Of a DNA stretch of 64,000 bases, positions 1 to 13,300 are shown piece by piece. The notes below the pieces were generated by a model. It saw nothing but the letters and a program-made list of their open reading frames with translations, was not told the DNA's origin and did not search any database. The position numbers and the translations under genes were made by a program. The DNA comes from Anarhynchus alexandrinus (lineage: Eukaryota; Chordata; Aves; Charadriiformes; Charadriidae): the NCBI GenBank assembly GCA_008711295.1, contig VUYV01000007.1, forward strand, positions 9,382,947-9,446,946, written 5' to 3'. Each line of letters begins with the position of its first letter. The stretch's first letter is position 1.

Positions 1-3000
1 AACGATGGCTCCATCTCTAGGTGAGGCTGAAGGATTTTCCACCGTGTCTGTCCATAAGGCAGGGATTGTGTTTGCGTTACTGCAAAACCCTCGTGCGCCG
101 ACTGGGTGCTGCGTGCCAGATCCCTTCCTTCTGTCCCTGCGGCCTGCAGTGTAGTGCAGCCGCAATGTGATGAGTTACCTTTGTGTGGTGGTCGAGGATG
201 GAGACTACACAGTGGAGACCTCTCTTCTGCGTTCCCCCAGACCAGTTTTTTTTCATTCTGGGAAAATACGTTACTTTTCTGGTACATTTTCTAAGAGTTT
301 TAGTAGGGAGCTAATAAAATAGTAGATATGGATTATAGCTGACATGCATCAAGTGTTCCTTCTCCTTGCGGAAAGCATCCTCACTACAGTGTTTCCTAAT
401 GATTTTTCCTTGGTTTGGTAAGGGGTGTGAGTAGTTTGGCGGGTGGCTTTGTGAGAGGGTCTGATTAGCTGCTGACGCTTTCAGAGGCAGATGTTGAGTT
501 GGTTTGTTACATGCTGTGTTGCCCTGAGAAGACAAGGTAAGCAAGTTTTGAGAATTGTGATGAATTCAGTGGAAGGGGTGGTGGTCCTCTGCTGAAGAAA
601 CTGAGCTGAAACTGTTCCTCTGATGCCAGCATGAGATAGAAGATTCAAGGCTTGACCAGATGAGAATTATTAAACCAGAGAAGAATGGCTATAGAGAGAG
701 AAGATTATTTCTCTCATCAGATGACAGAAACATTTAAAAATTAACTACCAAATGCATTTTTCCTGACAACGAGCATTCATCATGTTCGTGTTGGCACTAT
801 GCTTGGCACGGTGAGGGGCACACCCTATCCCCAAACAATTTAGCCCAAGAGTTAGATTTACAGTGGGGATAAAGGATCAGGTCCCCTTAGGTTCCTCCCC
901 CAAGCTGCTTTTGTCACCCAGGGCCAGCAGCAGCCACTGGGAGTGCGCACGTGCTTCCCGGTGTGTTTGAACTTCACAGCGCTGTGGGGTGGAGCTGGCA
1001 CAGAACAGAGCCCCACACACACTTCAGACGAGGCAGATGCTGATTGAAATTACTGCTGTCTCTACGTTGTTCTGCTGCGGCTGAGAATTTTTAAGTGCCT
1101 TGAGAAAGTATGTGAAAAGAAATCTGCCACTTCACCTGCTTTCCTCTGAACTATTTTCTCCGTGCTGCGCTCTGCCCTCCCTAACCTTGTCCATCCATCG
1201 ATGCTGTTATTACTGATGCGCTCCATTACTGGTTCATTGGTCTCACGCATGTTCTCCTTTCCTTCAGCTATTCATAGTACAATTTATTATTAGTCCATAA
1301 GGACATGAAAGTCATATGAGAGAACAACAACACAAGATACTAAAAAAAATGAAAAAGAAAACGCAGGAACTCAAGTGACTATAAATTAATTATCTTCTTT
1401 TTTTTTTTTCCTGTGGTTTCCCAGCTTGCATCTTTGGGAGGTCAAGGACACAGTTTTCTTTAGCGTATTTTCAAAAGCTCCAAGTTCCCAACAGATGTAA
1501 TTGACAGTCTTTTGTGATATAGCTTGTAGTGTATAAAGTTACAGTGTCATCTGTGGTGGGTTTCTTGGAAGGCGCCCTTTTGGAGCTCATAGTCCCTCCT
1601 TACTGAAGCACAGGGCAGTTGGCGTGAGAGAAATTGGGAGTATTTTAACTGAAGCCTCCTAAAGTGCATGACAGGGCCTTGATGTATATGAGCTTGCCTG
1701 GAGAGCGAATTGTCAATTGTACTTGATGTTTGCCAATCTCAAGCTGAGGATTATGGAGGGAGGCCCTTCCCATGTCAATAAGCACTTGACACGAGCTCAG
1801 CTCGTTAGACTCATATACACACGCTATGAACTTTGCTAGGAGTGAAGCGGGTTTTTCCCATTTTTAGACTTCAGCCCAAAACTGGGTTTGAGGATAATAT
1901 TAATAATTCAGAAGATTCTGCATTCTGGGTTTTTACTGCATGATGTGTTTAGGAGAGACTGATTCAAAGAGAGAATTTCAGGATATAGCCTAAGAGATGC
2001 TTAGAAAAAACACTATGATTAGGAGATACAGACCATAGAAAGCAAGAGGTGGGTTCCCTGCTCTTCAGGTATTTAGAGAGCAGCTATGCAGGTGTAGCTG
2101 TACAGAGGGTATAATTCTGCCGTGTCAGGGAGAGAGAGAGTGGATCGAGAAAAGAGATTGTTGGTTGCTTTGATGGAAAGACAGGTTCCTGGCAGTGCAT
2201 GCAGATGGGACTTTCCCTCTCCAAAGACTTCTCTGTGTCAGCACAAGATAGGCTTGATGAAAATGAGGTGCTGTTCCTCTAACAAACTCAGCATTCAGGT
2301 TGTCTTGCCAGCTGTAGTTCGTCCTGCTTAGGACTGTAATGAACATTGTGGTATTGCATTTCTGCAGGAAAGATAGCAGCACGTACACTGCCCAAAGCTA
2401 TGGTCTGTACCAACTGTAGTTACGTGCTTTCAGAAAGGTTAGTATGGTTTTGCTGAACTTTGAGTGTCTTCCTGGTGTTGGCTGCTTCTCAGCAAACAGG
2501 TTGAAACATAGGAAACTAAAAGTTAAGGAAATAAAATCTCTCTTTTTGATTGACTGAGTAACTGTTGACCTGAAGTTTCCTTTAATAAGATTGTTAAGCT
2601 GAGCTGTGACGTAAGATCAAGGTAAAATACCAGAAAGCTGCAGGAGGAGCATAAATGTCTTAAAAATGGAAAAGGAGAGCAAGGTGGAGCAAAGGTCCTA
2701 AGAAGAGGCTGGTGGTTGGTCTCTGTGCTTTGGCATAAAAAGTTAATGTCAGAAAAAGAAAGTCTCTCTGTCCCCATCTTCAAAGTGCTCTGATGTAAAT
2801 AAGAGCTTGCTTCACTCATTTACTGTAAGTGAATAGAGTTCAGGTCTTGGTTTGAAGAGTAGATCTGACACTTGAAGACAGTTGAACGTCCTGCTGGCTT
2901 TCCTTGACATGCTCTTGCACTCTCGTTATTAATAGTGGTTGTTTTTTCCTTGGGCATACAGTGCATCTGTCAACACTGTTTTTAGAAGACTGTCCGCCAT

Positions 3001-3612
3001 TTTGAACTCTTGGACAAGAGATGAGGTCTAATAGTGAAGGAGTGGCACTTTTCAGGTTGTCTTTTGTACTTGCCAGATTCTGCACCATTGCCCGCTTCCG
3101 ACAGCAGTGCGGTGACCTAACTGTAATCCTGCCATCACTTGGACTTATGACTGACCTTTTTTTATTTGGCAGGGACTGTGCTCAGGTACTGCGTGAGGTA
3201 ACATTTCTTGCTTCTCCAGGTGGGCAAGAAAAAACAGGCTCAAGCGTTACGCTGTTTTTGAAAAGGCAACACAGACTTTCAGTGCAGTACTAAGGAAATC
3301 TTCAACCTCTGAAACTTTGGAGGGTTTTTCTTGCCACCTTTCATGGGCAGAGGGTTGGATGCTGCTTCAGAGGGTGGGTGGCAAGGGCTACTGCGGTCCT
3401 TTCCCAGCCTTACATGCCAGCTGCAATTGCTTTTTTTCTTCAGATATGGTACTGACCAGCAGCGCAGGGGCAGCTGTGCTTGGCTTTCGCTGTGCGTTTG
3501 GTGGGTGCAAGAGTTGCACTGAGAGCAGCGTACGTTCTGCTCTGTGCTTCTCTTCTGGCAAGTGAAGAATTCAGCTTTTCTGACCTCTTTTTCCCCTTTT
3601 TCCTTCGTGCAG
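1..3612 (+). other. ZFHX3: 3' end of the ZFHX3 intron preceding the first exon (phase 1)
   Basis: Non-coding. The exon at 3613 begins with two bases of a split codon, so this intron is phase 1 and the upstream exon must end with one base of a Val-type codon. By analogy with human, that upstream exon is the large one carrying the full-length start codon, and it is not in the window. The sequence is AT-rich and holds a T-run near 1398-1410 and scattered short open frames of no recognisable family. I see no retroelement that I can name. Confidence 0.8.
3573..3612 (+). promoter_or_regulatory. ZFHX3: Splice acceptor region of the first ZFHX3 exon
   Basis: A long pyrimidine tract runs from 3575 to 3607, broken by a CTGAC branch-point-like sequence whose A lies at 3583, 30 nt before the exon. 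It ends in GCAG at 3609-3612. This is a strong consensus acceptor and fixes the exon start at 3613. Confidence 0.85.
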
Positions 3613-4109
3613 TGGGTGGAGAGATCCCCCTGGACATGCGGTTAGGTGGTGGACAGCTGGTGTCTGAGGAGCTAATGAACTTGGGTGAGAGTTTCACGCA
3701 AACAAATGACCCATCGCTGAAGCTCTTCCAGTGTGCTGTGTGCAACAAGTTCACTACAGATAATTTGGACATGCTGGGCCTCCACATGAACGTGGAGCGT
3801 AGCCTCCCTGAAGACGAGTGGAAGGCAGTGATGGGGGACTCATACCAGTGCAAGTTGTGCCGCTACAACACGCAGCTCAAGGCAAACTTCCAACTCCACT
3901 GTAAGACAGACAAGCATGTGCAGAAATACCAGCTGGTAGCACATATCAAGGAGGGTGGCAAGGCCAATGAGTGGAGGCTGAAGTGTGTGGCCATTGGGAA
4001 TCCAGTACATCTGAAATGCAATGCTTGCGACTACTACACCAACAGTCTAGAGAAGCTGCGTCTTCACACAGTGAACTCGAGGCATGAGGCCAGCCTGAAG
4101 CTCTATAAG
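3613..4109 (+). CDS. ZFHX3: ZFHX3 coding exon (third exon by human numbering), zinc-finger region
   Basis: This internal exon encodes part of ZFHX3/ATBF1, a very large nuclear transcription factor with many C2H2 fingers and four homeodomains, involved in neuronal and muscle differentiation. The exon begins after the acceptor AG at 3611-3612 with the last two bases of a split codon, followed by 165 complete codons. It ends at a codon boundary before the consensus donor GTAAGG at 4110. Numbering residues from the first whole codon (3615), there is a degenerate finger (C40, C43, H57, no second His), an intact finger (C79, C82, H95, H101) and a second intact finger (C135, C138, H151, H157). Recognisable ZFHX3 stretches include [17 protein letters not shown] and [15 protein letters not shown]. 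At the same places ZFHX4, as I recall it, reads differently, so the paralogue is unlikely. Identity rests on remembered family sequence, not on a search. An antisense open frame over 3440-3853 is only a shadow of this exon. Confidence 0.96.
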
Positions 4110-5177
4110 GTAAGGGTTGGCTTTGCTTCATCTTCCTTCATTGCCCAAGTGCTGGAACAAAGGAAAATCTGTTTTGAACCGCAGTGGATTGTGATCCTTT
4201 GGAGACGAGCTGCTCGGATCTCTCCAGCAGGACCCAGTCTCACTTGCGTAGTACAGCTTTTCAGCAGGCGTTCTGATAGCAACTGTGGTTGTTGAAGCCT
4301 TAGGCCAATGGGTGTTCATGTCAAGGTGCTTTAATGGGGACTCGTATGTCTTATAGCACTGCATATAAATGATACTTTTGCACAAAAATTCAACAGTCGC
4401 TTTTGAAAACATTGTGCGAGGCAGTGTTTGCCACACTTTTGTTAGTTCTTTCCCATAAGACGGTTTGTTAAACCATATGAGATTCTTCACGAGCATTTGA
4501 AGGCTTTTACTGTTGTCTGAGAAATAGAAGGCTCGGTGGATGGAGCGGGGAGGGATGGAGGAAGAGGGCCACTGTCTCTGTGCTTTTATGCTCTGTGTAC
4601 GTTAACGCTGGGATCTGTAAGCAAAGTGTTGCTTGAGGCTGGACAAGGGAAAAGGCCGAAGAGAAGCTTCTATACACGTGCGTGTACTTGACCATGCATA
4701 TGGACGGTGTATTTGGAGGCATTGCAGGTTTTCATCCATGGCAGTATTTGGCCTGTGACTGCCATCTTGTTTTCTTTGCTCTTTTTTCCCCCTCATTTTG
4801 TGTCTTCTTTATAACCATCTTCTCTTTCCTGACTTGTTTCTCTCGTTCACAACCCCCTCCTCTCGCTGGCCTGAACCCTGTGGGCTGTAACCCAAGAGGA
4901 GCTCCGGATACAGTAAATAGTCCTTTCACTCGTGCAGCAGAATTGCTCCAGACGTTTCTATTGATTTTCACTGGACTTAAAGCTTCACCTTTTTCTCTAA
5001 TCATCCCATAATGGCTTTAGTATGAACAATCAGGTACGAATTGCCATAAATCTAAGCAGCCGCATACCTTCCATTCACACATGCTATCCCACTCATTGTC
5101 GTCTCATTTCTCTCAGTTTGTTTTTTTTATATTCTTTCTGTCCTCATCCTTTTCCTGCTTTCCCTCAAATACGGTGA

Positions 5178-5215
5178 GATTTTTTTTTATATATAAGTAT
5201 ATATACACACAGACT
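5178..5215. repeat. AT-rich low-complexity run
   Basis: A T-run followed by alternating TA/TATATA and a short CACACA stretch. It is simple sequence with no recognised element around it. Confidence 0.6.
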
Positions 5216-8200
5216 GTATTTTGTGCTTCTTAATTATTTCTTTGAATATTTTTCTTTATGTAATGGGAATTTAAAAGGTGACATTGAACTGTACAGTAGC
5301 CCACCCACATCACAGTGCAGACACATTAGATTTCAAAACTCCTGGATTTTCCCTAGAAATGAGCAGTTCCAGCAAATCAGAGAGGAAAGAGACAACCAGG
5401 AGCATCGTAGAAGGTTTGCTTTGAACTGCGATGGTTGGACCTGCCTGGAGTTGATAGGGAACTGCTCAAAGGAGGAATAGGTTTCTGCTGAGTGCGCTAT
5501 TGAGGCCAAGACTGCTGTGATGATTGCTGTTACCGTCATCAGCTGTGATCCAGCATAACACAGGAGAGTCTGGCTCTAAAAATACACATACACCTCTGCT
5601 CTCAGATGTGCAGGAGACCTGAGAGAGTAAAATCAGCTTGGAAACTGGGGGCAGGAGAGTTCCAGTGAGACTTTAAAAATCCAGCTGAGGAATTGAATCT
5701 CCTCGATCTATGGAATTCGATTTGGGGTAAAAAACGGTTGTTTGACAGTTCTATTATGAGTTTTAACACGTATTATTGTTCTCTTCTATATACATTGCAA
5801 AGTTTTAAAAATTCTTTATCTAGACCCTTCATCTACAGTGGTTTATACTGGGGGAGAAGCAATTGGGGCACTAGAATTCTCTCACTCTGAGGAGGGGAAA
5901 AAAAAAAAGAAAACCCAGTAAAGAATGCCCACCAAAGTCAGACTGGGGAAGAGCCTTGGATGCTTGTAATAAAGATTCCTGAAATGTTTTCCTCAGACGG
6001 GCGAAGAGGAGTTGTCAGTTTTCAGGTTCATAAGAGGCCTGTGCAGTTCTCAGAGCTGTTACAGCCCTGCGTTGCTTCTGACATGAAAGCAGTGAAACGC
6101 TAGATGCAAAATGACACATTTCAGAGTAATGAGGTCCGTTGTATGGTCCATATATTGCCTTTCTATTATGCCCATATAAAGCCTGTAGCAGGGGACGGCA
6201 TGTGGCTGGATTCATGGAGTCTTGCTCCTGCTTAACTGGAATCGGTGTTTGACTTCGGAGAAACCTGTCTATGGCTCAAGCAAGCTTGGGTGCAATTCTT
6301 CCAGTCTTCAGAGCGGTTGTAATGCCATGTCTCTTTTGATAGCTGAAAAGATGCAGCAGGAGTGGGGGTAGTTCACAGAATGGTTTCTCTTCTCTCAGGC
6401 CTTGGTGTGGTCTGCAGTAAATTGAGATTGATTGGATGTTATTTTTCCTCTTGCTAATGTAATCCATTAGCCTGGCACATGCATAATCAGTTTAGAGCAC
6501 AGTTAACTGGATGTAATCGAGTTCTTCCCTGCCTGCTGGAGAAAATCCTCTCCAGATGCTGCTGGGTGAGAGCGCATACTAGGCTTATCACACACAATCC
6601 TACTTATTCTGCTTTTTTGCCATTTTCCTCTTAAATCACATGTTATTGGCTGCTTGCATTGCCCAAGAGTCACTTCTGTTAGTGCTACTTGCTGCCAAAA
6701 AATGTGATCTGGAGACACTGTTAACGTTGTAGTCTGGTGAACCTTTTAGTCTTCTCCTGCAATGCTTCCAGTGCCAGAGAAGAAGGTCTGGTCTTCTGCT
6801 GCCATCTTCGTCCTGCACATTGCAACAACTTGCATCAGACCTCTTCCCACGTCAGTGATGAGGGGGCAGGGATGCCGCAGTGGGGCTTTGCTTACGACAA
6901 GAAACTGGAAGGGTCTGATAATCTTTCCTTTATTCTTAAGTTCTCCCTGAATCCCTACTGTCCCCCTAAAACCCTGCGACTAAACTGAAAATCCTGTCAT
7001 TTATCTTGCACTTGCTGGGGAAATGCGGTACTTGTGCCTCTCACCATGACTACTTACCTCCTTGGTGCAGTTCGTGGGTTTTGTATTCTGAGAAACTAGC
7101 TGGAAAGCAAGAGTACGGTTGTAAATGTGCGTGCTTAAATTTTTGAGGTGGATGTACTGGCTTGAGGTAGATGGCGGGTTTGAAGACCCTTCATCTCTTA
7201 GCTAGGACAGCCAGATGAGTATAGTGAGACTGGGGTTGAGTTACACCGGGGGTTGTAAGCAGAGAGCCAGAGACACTGCAAAGTCTTTACCAAGTGCAGG
7301 CTTACTGTAACAGAAGCTAAGCCTTGTCTCCTCGTGACCGCAAAGGAGTAGACCAGACTTGAAGCACAGCAGCGTTCCCCACATCTGGAAGAGGTCGGGC
7401 ATGAGTTCCTGGCGTCTATTGCACAGGTGGAATTTCCAGAAGGAATTAATCTGCCCGAGCAAGAGCCAAGTTTGGACGTTTCCTACAACTTCCTGAAAAT
7501 CTCTAGTTCAAAACCTGCAACTCAGAAGAAGTTTAAACAAAGAACTACTGAAGAAACACATTGCTGGCCAGACTGCCAAATGAGTGCATTCAATGAGTTC
7601 ATTCAGTGTCTTCCTTTTCAGCCTTTCCAAGTGCTGAGTTAACTTTTTCAGGGAATAGGGAGTCTGAAGGAGAGGGTAGGGGTTACATGATGCCCTGCAT
7701 AGAGGTTCTTTGTTAACTAGGAGATGCAGAGTGTGCAGGAAAATGACTCCTTAATACCAGTACTCAAGATACCAGCGGTGATGAAACTTACTGGATCTGT
7801 GCTGACCTGGAAAGAAACGAAGATGACCTGTGAAAAGGAAAACAGAAGGTGCAGCTACAAACCCAGCAGAAGGTGGTGGGAGTTCCCAGTTCTGCTGCAG
7901 AGCAGTGTGTGTCTTGTCCTGCCTCTCCCGCAGGCGCAGCAGGAGTGTGCGCGTCTCTTCTGAGAGCGGAGAGGCTGAGCTGGAGTAAGTGCAGCAAGAT
8001 GCTGAGCTGTGCTGGGCTTTGGGAGCCAAGCTTTACAGTTCCAGTTAAATACAAAGCGTGAGACAGACTGAAAACAAAAGCATGTCTTCTATGCTGTGTT
8101 AATCGTAGAGCTATGGTGGGGCTGTTGGTCTTAAATGAAGATACTGGTCATATAGGCAATGGAGAAAGCTGGTGGAAAGGAAGATAACCCCAAGGACACT

Positions 8201-9129
8201 GTAGTGTGAGAGTGTAGAACATGTTGGGGTGACAAAGGAGTTGGGGTGACAGTGTGCATTAACTTCCTTGACTCCAGTAAAGTACCATAGAATCCCCAGC
8301 AGTGATTTACATCACACAATTAAGAAGTGCATACAAGGCTGTATCACCAGCTACCAGACCAGGATGGTGGCTGTGGTGAGCTAGGGGAAATTTGACAGCC
8401 TGCAATGTAGAAAGCGCAATAGGAGACGTGTTTTTAGCTACCATGCTGCAAATGGAGTAAAGTGTCATGGCAGCGTGTGATACAGTGACTAAACTTTTAG
8501 AGGCTCTAAGTGCCAACTTGAAGAAACTTGTTAGAAAATCCCAAAAAGGTTTTCATCCCAGATCATGCACGGAATATTGTATGAGATTTAATTACTGAAT
8601 GACAATCGTAATGTGTTCAAATTCAATATCCTTCCATAATAGAAACAGACAAAAAGAGCATTTACCATAATAGTATCTAGCTTTGAAGTTAAAACTACGT
8701 GAAACTGGGTGAGCTACTGTTAGAGAAATTAAAAGGGTGTGATGTGTGTAGGTCACAGAGGATTTACTTAAAACCACATTAGGTGCTTGTATTAAATGTA
8801 TACGACCCATGAGAAAAAGTTGAAAACGGAACGGGGGGGAAACCCTGCCAAAGTCCACAGAAAGTCCAACATGATTAAATAGGAAAGTATTTCAAGGGGA
8901 GGTAGAAAAAGGAAAAGGGAAGAAGGACCACAGTATGGGAAGGAGGAGTGAATTCTTCTTGCTCATGTTTCAGGGAAGAATTGAAGGATGCCTCTTTATA
9001 TAGGATAAATCCAAGAGGTGGTCTCAGACAGAGGTACCAGTAAAGGAAGAAGGTACTGGGGTTACCAGGACTAGAGTTCTGCGGGAACCTGCACATGAAA
9101 TGGCAGACTCCTGGCACTAATGTATGCCA

Positions 9130-10180
9130 GAAGCTACAAAGCATTAAGTCAGCAAGTTGATAGAAACTGTAATAAGAAGAGTCTTAGTAGGCATATGGAT
9201 TAGAAACGGGAAAAAACAGACTTTTGGAAGAGAAGGTTCTCCCAGCACTGCTAGTTCTTTGACTAAATCAGCCAGCCTACAGGCAGGGCTGGTCTGGTTC
9301 ATACGGGCAGTGGGTTTCCCAGAGTCTTTGCCAAGATTCTTCATGAACAGCTCTTAAGTAAAGATGTGGTTATTGTCACTGGGGGAAGAAGTCTGTGAAT
9401 GGATAGTGAGGTGAAGGATGGGAAATAAACAGTAAAATAAAACCTAACTTTCCACAATGGAGAAGAAAGATTAGAAAGATACATGGGTTTTTTCCTGTGT
9501 TTGTAAGTGATCCAAAAATGGAGTAAAAAGCAAGCTTAAAAATCTGCTACAAGGTAAAAATATGTAGACTGCTTAGATGTAAAGCTGGATGACAGTTGCA
9601 GAAGAACTTTACAACACTAAATGCTTTCACAGGAAATGATAGATGAAATTTGGTGTCATAGAGTGTTAGAGGAATGGAGGGCAGACAGCCCTAATGTGGA
9701 TGTCTGGGCTTCTCTCTCTCCTCCCCCTGTCATGCCAAAAAAAAAAAAGAGGGTTAAAATTGCTCTTCCTGCAAGCGAGATGTGGAATCATTCGCAATCT
9801 CTTTAAAAACATTAACTCAATGATCAATGGCAAGCAGAAAGGCAAGGGTAAAACATGGGAACTGTGTACATCCTTGATTTGCCTGATCGTTGAATTTTGT
9901 GTTCAATTTAGCTCGTTTTAGGAAGGATTAAAAAAACTAGAAGCCCAGAGAAAGTGGCAGGGATGATACCTGGCTGGAATGACTTGTGTGAAAACAATAA
10001 ATAGACTTTGGAGTTAGCTTGACACACAAATCCAGAATGGAGCAGAGGAGGTGAATAGGCAGCGGCTGCTCACCTTTTCCTCTTAGCACAAAAAAAAAAG
10101 GAGCACCTGATACAATTAGCAACAGGTTTAAAATGGAAAAAAGCCCCACTTTTTTAGTACAGCATATCATTTACCTGTGA
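9130..10180. other. AT-rich intronic stretch with A-runs, possible decayed repeat
   Basis: The stretch is A/G-rich on the + strand with A-runs at about 9737-9748 and 10088-10097. Composition suggests an old repeat, but I could not match it to a named family. No open frame here is convincing. Confidence 0.2.
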
Positions 10181-10274
10181 ATCTTACCGCCACGAGGTGT
10201 TGTAGAGAGTGGACACACAGATGGACTGAAAAAGGAGCAGGACACATAGGTGAGGAGCTGGCATACAGGTTGTC

Positions 10275-10300
10275 GTACATACATACATACCAACATACAG
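10275..10300. repeat. Short (ACAT)n-like microsatellite
   Basis: Tandem TACA units at about 10276-10290, then an imperfect continuation ending near CATACAG. It is too short to be more than a simple repeat. Confidence 0.55.
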
Positions 10301-13300
10301 ATGGTCATCGAGGCACAAGCTCCAGCGCAGTAACTTTTCAAATAGCTGGTAGCTTCGATTATGTACTAGGAAAGGATTGGTTTAGAACTGCCCTGTTTCC
10401 TTTCACAAATTTCACTGCCAGTAGAAATTACTAGTTTATTAGAATCTGTTTACTATTCCTTTTGGGGTTAGTGTGAGTTAAGCATGCCATAATTCTGCAG
10501 TAAGGTAGAGCTGAGTCTCATCTCCCACCATTTGGCTGAAAGTAGACGTGTCCTGTAGAACTTCAGTGTAGGAAAGCTCTGTGTTTTGTCAGGTAGAGTT
10601 TTAAAGAAATATATTGCTTTTCAAGCTTTAAAAGGAAAAAATCAGAAAAATAATGGTATCAATGGGAAGCAAAACTGAGATCTTGGCTTTTGGCTCCAAG
10701 ATATGAAAGACCAAAGTGGAAAGTTTTTTGCATTTCTCTCCTTAATGAGTTTTAGTCAGCCTACCAGACGTTTGGAAAACACTCTGCATAGTCCATCCTT
10801 CTGCAGCTGCTGGTAGAGGTCTGTCTTCCATCATGCAGAGGATGGCAGAAAACTCTACCCTGGCCATTGCCAGCAAGTGGTGGCTCTCCTGTCAGCCCCT
10901 GGAACCCGCCCAGCTTCAGCCTCCGGATCCTGCAGGGGTGCGAGAGAGCTCAGCGTGGCGTTGCCGGAGCTGCAAGTAGCTAGTGTGATTCAGCTTTGAA
11001 ATACCCAAATGATTTAACATAGGCAAAAGGAAACATGTTTGGGTTTTGATTTTTATCAAAAACTTCCTTCGATCTCTGCCTTTTAAGGTTCTTAGGGTGA
11101 AGTTGCCCACAAAGAGTCTGTTGTGCTTGTTACAGAGGATTTAGAGCTGTATTAACCTTTGATTTACTTACTGTCTGCCTTCTGTGTGTTTTGGGTTTAT
11201 TTTTGCAAGTTTGTCTTTTGAACTACAGATGCAGCATCAGAGCTCTGAATTACACTCATGAGTAACACGAATTGTGCCAGAAGCCTGTTTAAATTACAGA
11301 CTATAAGGGACTTTTAGCTGATTTCCTACAAGGTCTTAAGTTAAAATTCCAACAGCGGCTTCTCAAGTGAAATACCCATTTAAGTCTCCCCACAAAGTTG
11401 TTTTTAAAGCCGGTCTCCAAAACCTTTAATTCAAATCTGCCATCCTCTAGTCTCGGATAAACTCATAATGAAAGAGGAGCATATGAACTGGAGCAGTTCT
11501 GAGGACTAAAGCGTGTTTAAATCCGGAATGAACTTTTGAGCCTTGCTGAACCCGTAGCTGGAGAAACTTTGTGAGCTACACCCTGGTCTGCACACATTGT
11601 GAATCTGAGCCGAGAGGGGTTTCAGAGCTGGACCCTTGTGCCTGGTGGGCTGAGCTCCTGGCTAAGCCCCCCGGCCGGGGGATGAGTTGCCCCAGCTCCG
11701 GCAGCACCTCTCAGCGAGGTCTGTGCGCTCAGCCTTCTTCCAGGCTTAAAGAAATTCAAGCAGCAATTTGCTTCGACACAAAACCGACTGGTTTTCACAG
11801 TACAGCCAATTATAGGAGGAATGAGCCCCTGTGATCTGGTTCTACTTTCGTCCTGTTGGGATTGCCAAGTATTATAATACAAAAAACTCACTGTCCATTT
11901 AACCCTTTTAGAAACCTCCCTCTTGGGACTGCACGTTTCTCTGAGTGACAGATTGCTCCATCGCATCACCCTGGCATTCAAGTAGGTTTTTACCTTCCTT
12001 TAGATATTTAATAATAAGGTATGTTAGTGTAGGATCAAAAAATTTACACTTTCTCTATGCTGCTTTTTGAAAGGGTTGAAATCGGAACTATTGAGAATAC
12101 ACAGCACTGCTTGCTGTATGTTTTATTTATGGACTTCAGTCACTTAGATTTTTCTTTCAACAGTTTTCCAGTAAGTACTGAGCCATATGCACCAACAGCT
12201 TAGTGAAGAAACCACCCTGTAAAAGCAACTCGAATAACAAATGAGGCAGACTGCAACTGGAACAGGAGCAAGTGATCACCACAGCAGGAGCTAGGAAGTA
12301 GCCAAAACATATAGCTAAAAGCTCCATGTCAAACAGGATGTAGAATTCAAAATATTTGTGAGAATGGGTTAAAAAAAAAAAAACAACCAAAAAACACCTT
12401 GGCAAGCTTTTATCCTAATGTGCATAAACTGACAATTCTTCGCAGCTTCTGTAGCAGTCACGTGTGAACCGCTGTAGATGGCTGTTTGGGCTTGGTTTCT
12501 CTCTGGTTCACCAAGATTGCGGTGTGTGGGTTGGCGGGGAGAGGCCAAGCGCCAGCGAGTAAGAAAGGTCTTGCAAAGCTGTCCCGGACCTCAGCTGTTC
12601 TCTCGCAACACGATGTCATCATTTTGATGAGGCAGCAGCGTGAATCTTGTACAACCTTTTCCCATGTGTCATGGCAGTTTTGTCTGTGTTTATGGTTCAT
12701 TTTTTATCCCAGTAATTTTGGAACGTGTGGATGAATATTTGAATTTCAAAGCAGGAATTTCTCCCTCTTGAGATGATGCCCCTTGTACACACTTGCAGGG
12801 TGAGGACAAGGTGGTTATGGTCATTGCTCTGATGTAGGGCCGTGGACAGAAGCTCTGGCAGGCCTTGCTGTGGTGGTGTAAGCTGTTGGGGACCTGCTGC
12901 CCCTCCTGTACTGATGTGGGAGGTTGCTGCTCTGCAGAGAACAGTGTGAAGGGCGAATGTGTCAGAGATGCAGGTCTGGATCCGAAAGACCTCATTTTTT
13001 TTTCCAGGTGATCAGCCACTGTGAGCACGGTCTGGTGCAGAAGTGTGTGTGTCTGCTTACTCCTGCCTGCAGCTCTCGCACCGTGATGGGCAGCTCCAGT
13101 CAGGAGAGCTGAAATGAGATTTGGCTGAGGCAGGTAATGGGCCCGTTTGTCAGGAGTCTTATCCCGACATGTTTGTCAGGGCTCTTGTGCTGATGTTCCT
13201 GCAGGTGCCTGATGCATGTAGTTGAAGGCAAGCGTGTAGGACTGGGACAAGCCTGTGTGTAAGAGTGCTGGAGCGAGAAGGTAGAGGAGGCAGGGGGATG

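Noticed and set aside
3480..3612. In-frame extension upstream of the exon at 3613
   Set aside because: Sequence is pyrimidine tract and intron; the conserved protein starts after the acceptor AG, and the extension begins with a non-ATG codon.
3440..3853. 137-codon open frame antisense to the first exon
   Set aside because: Mirror of the real ZFHX3 exon; its apparent openness follows from codon constraint on the + strand.
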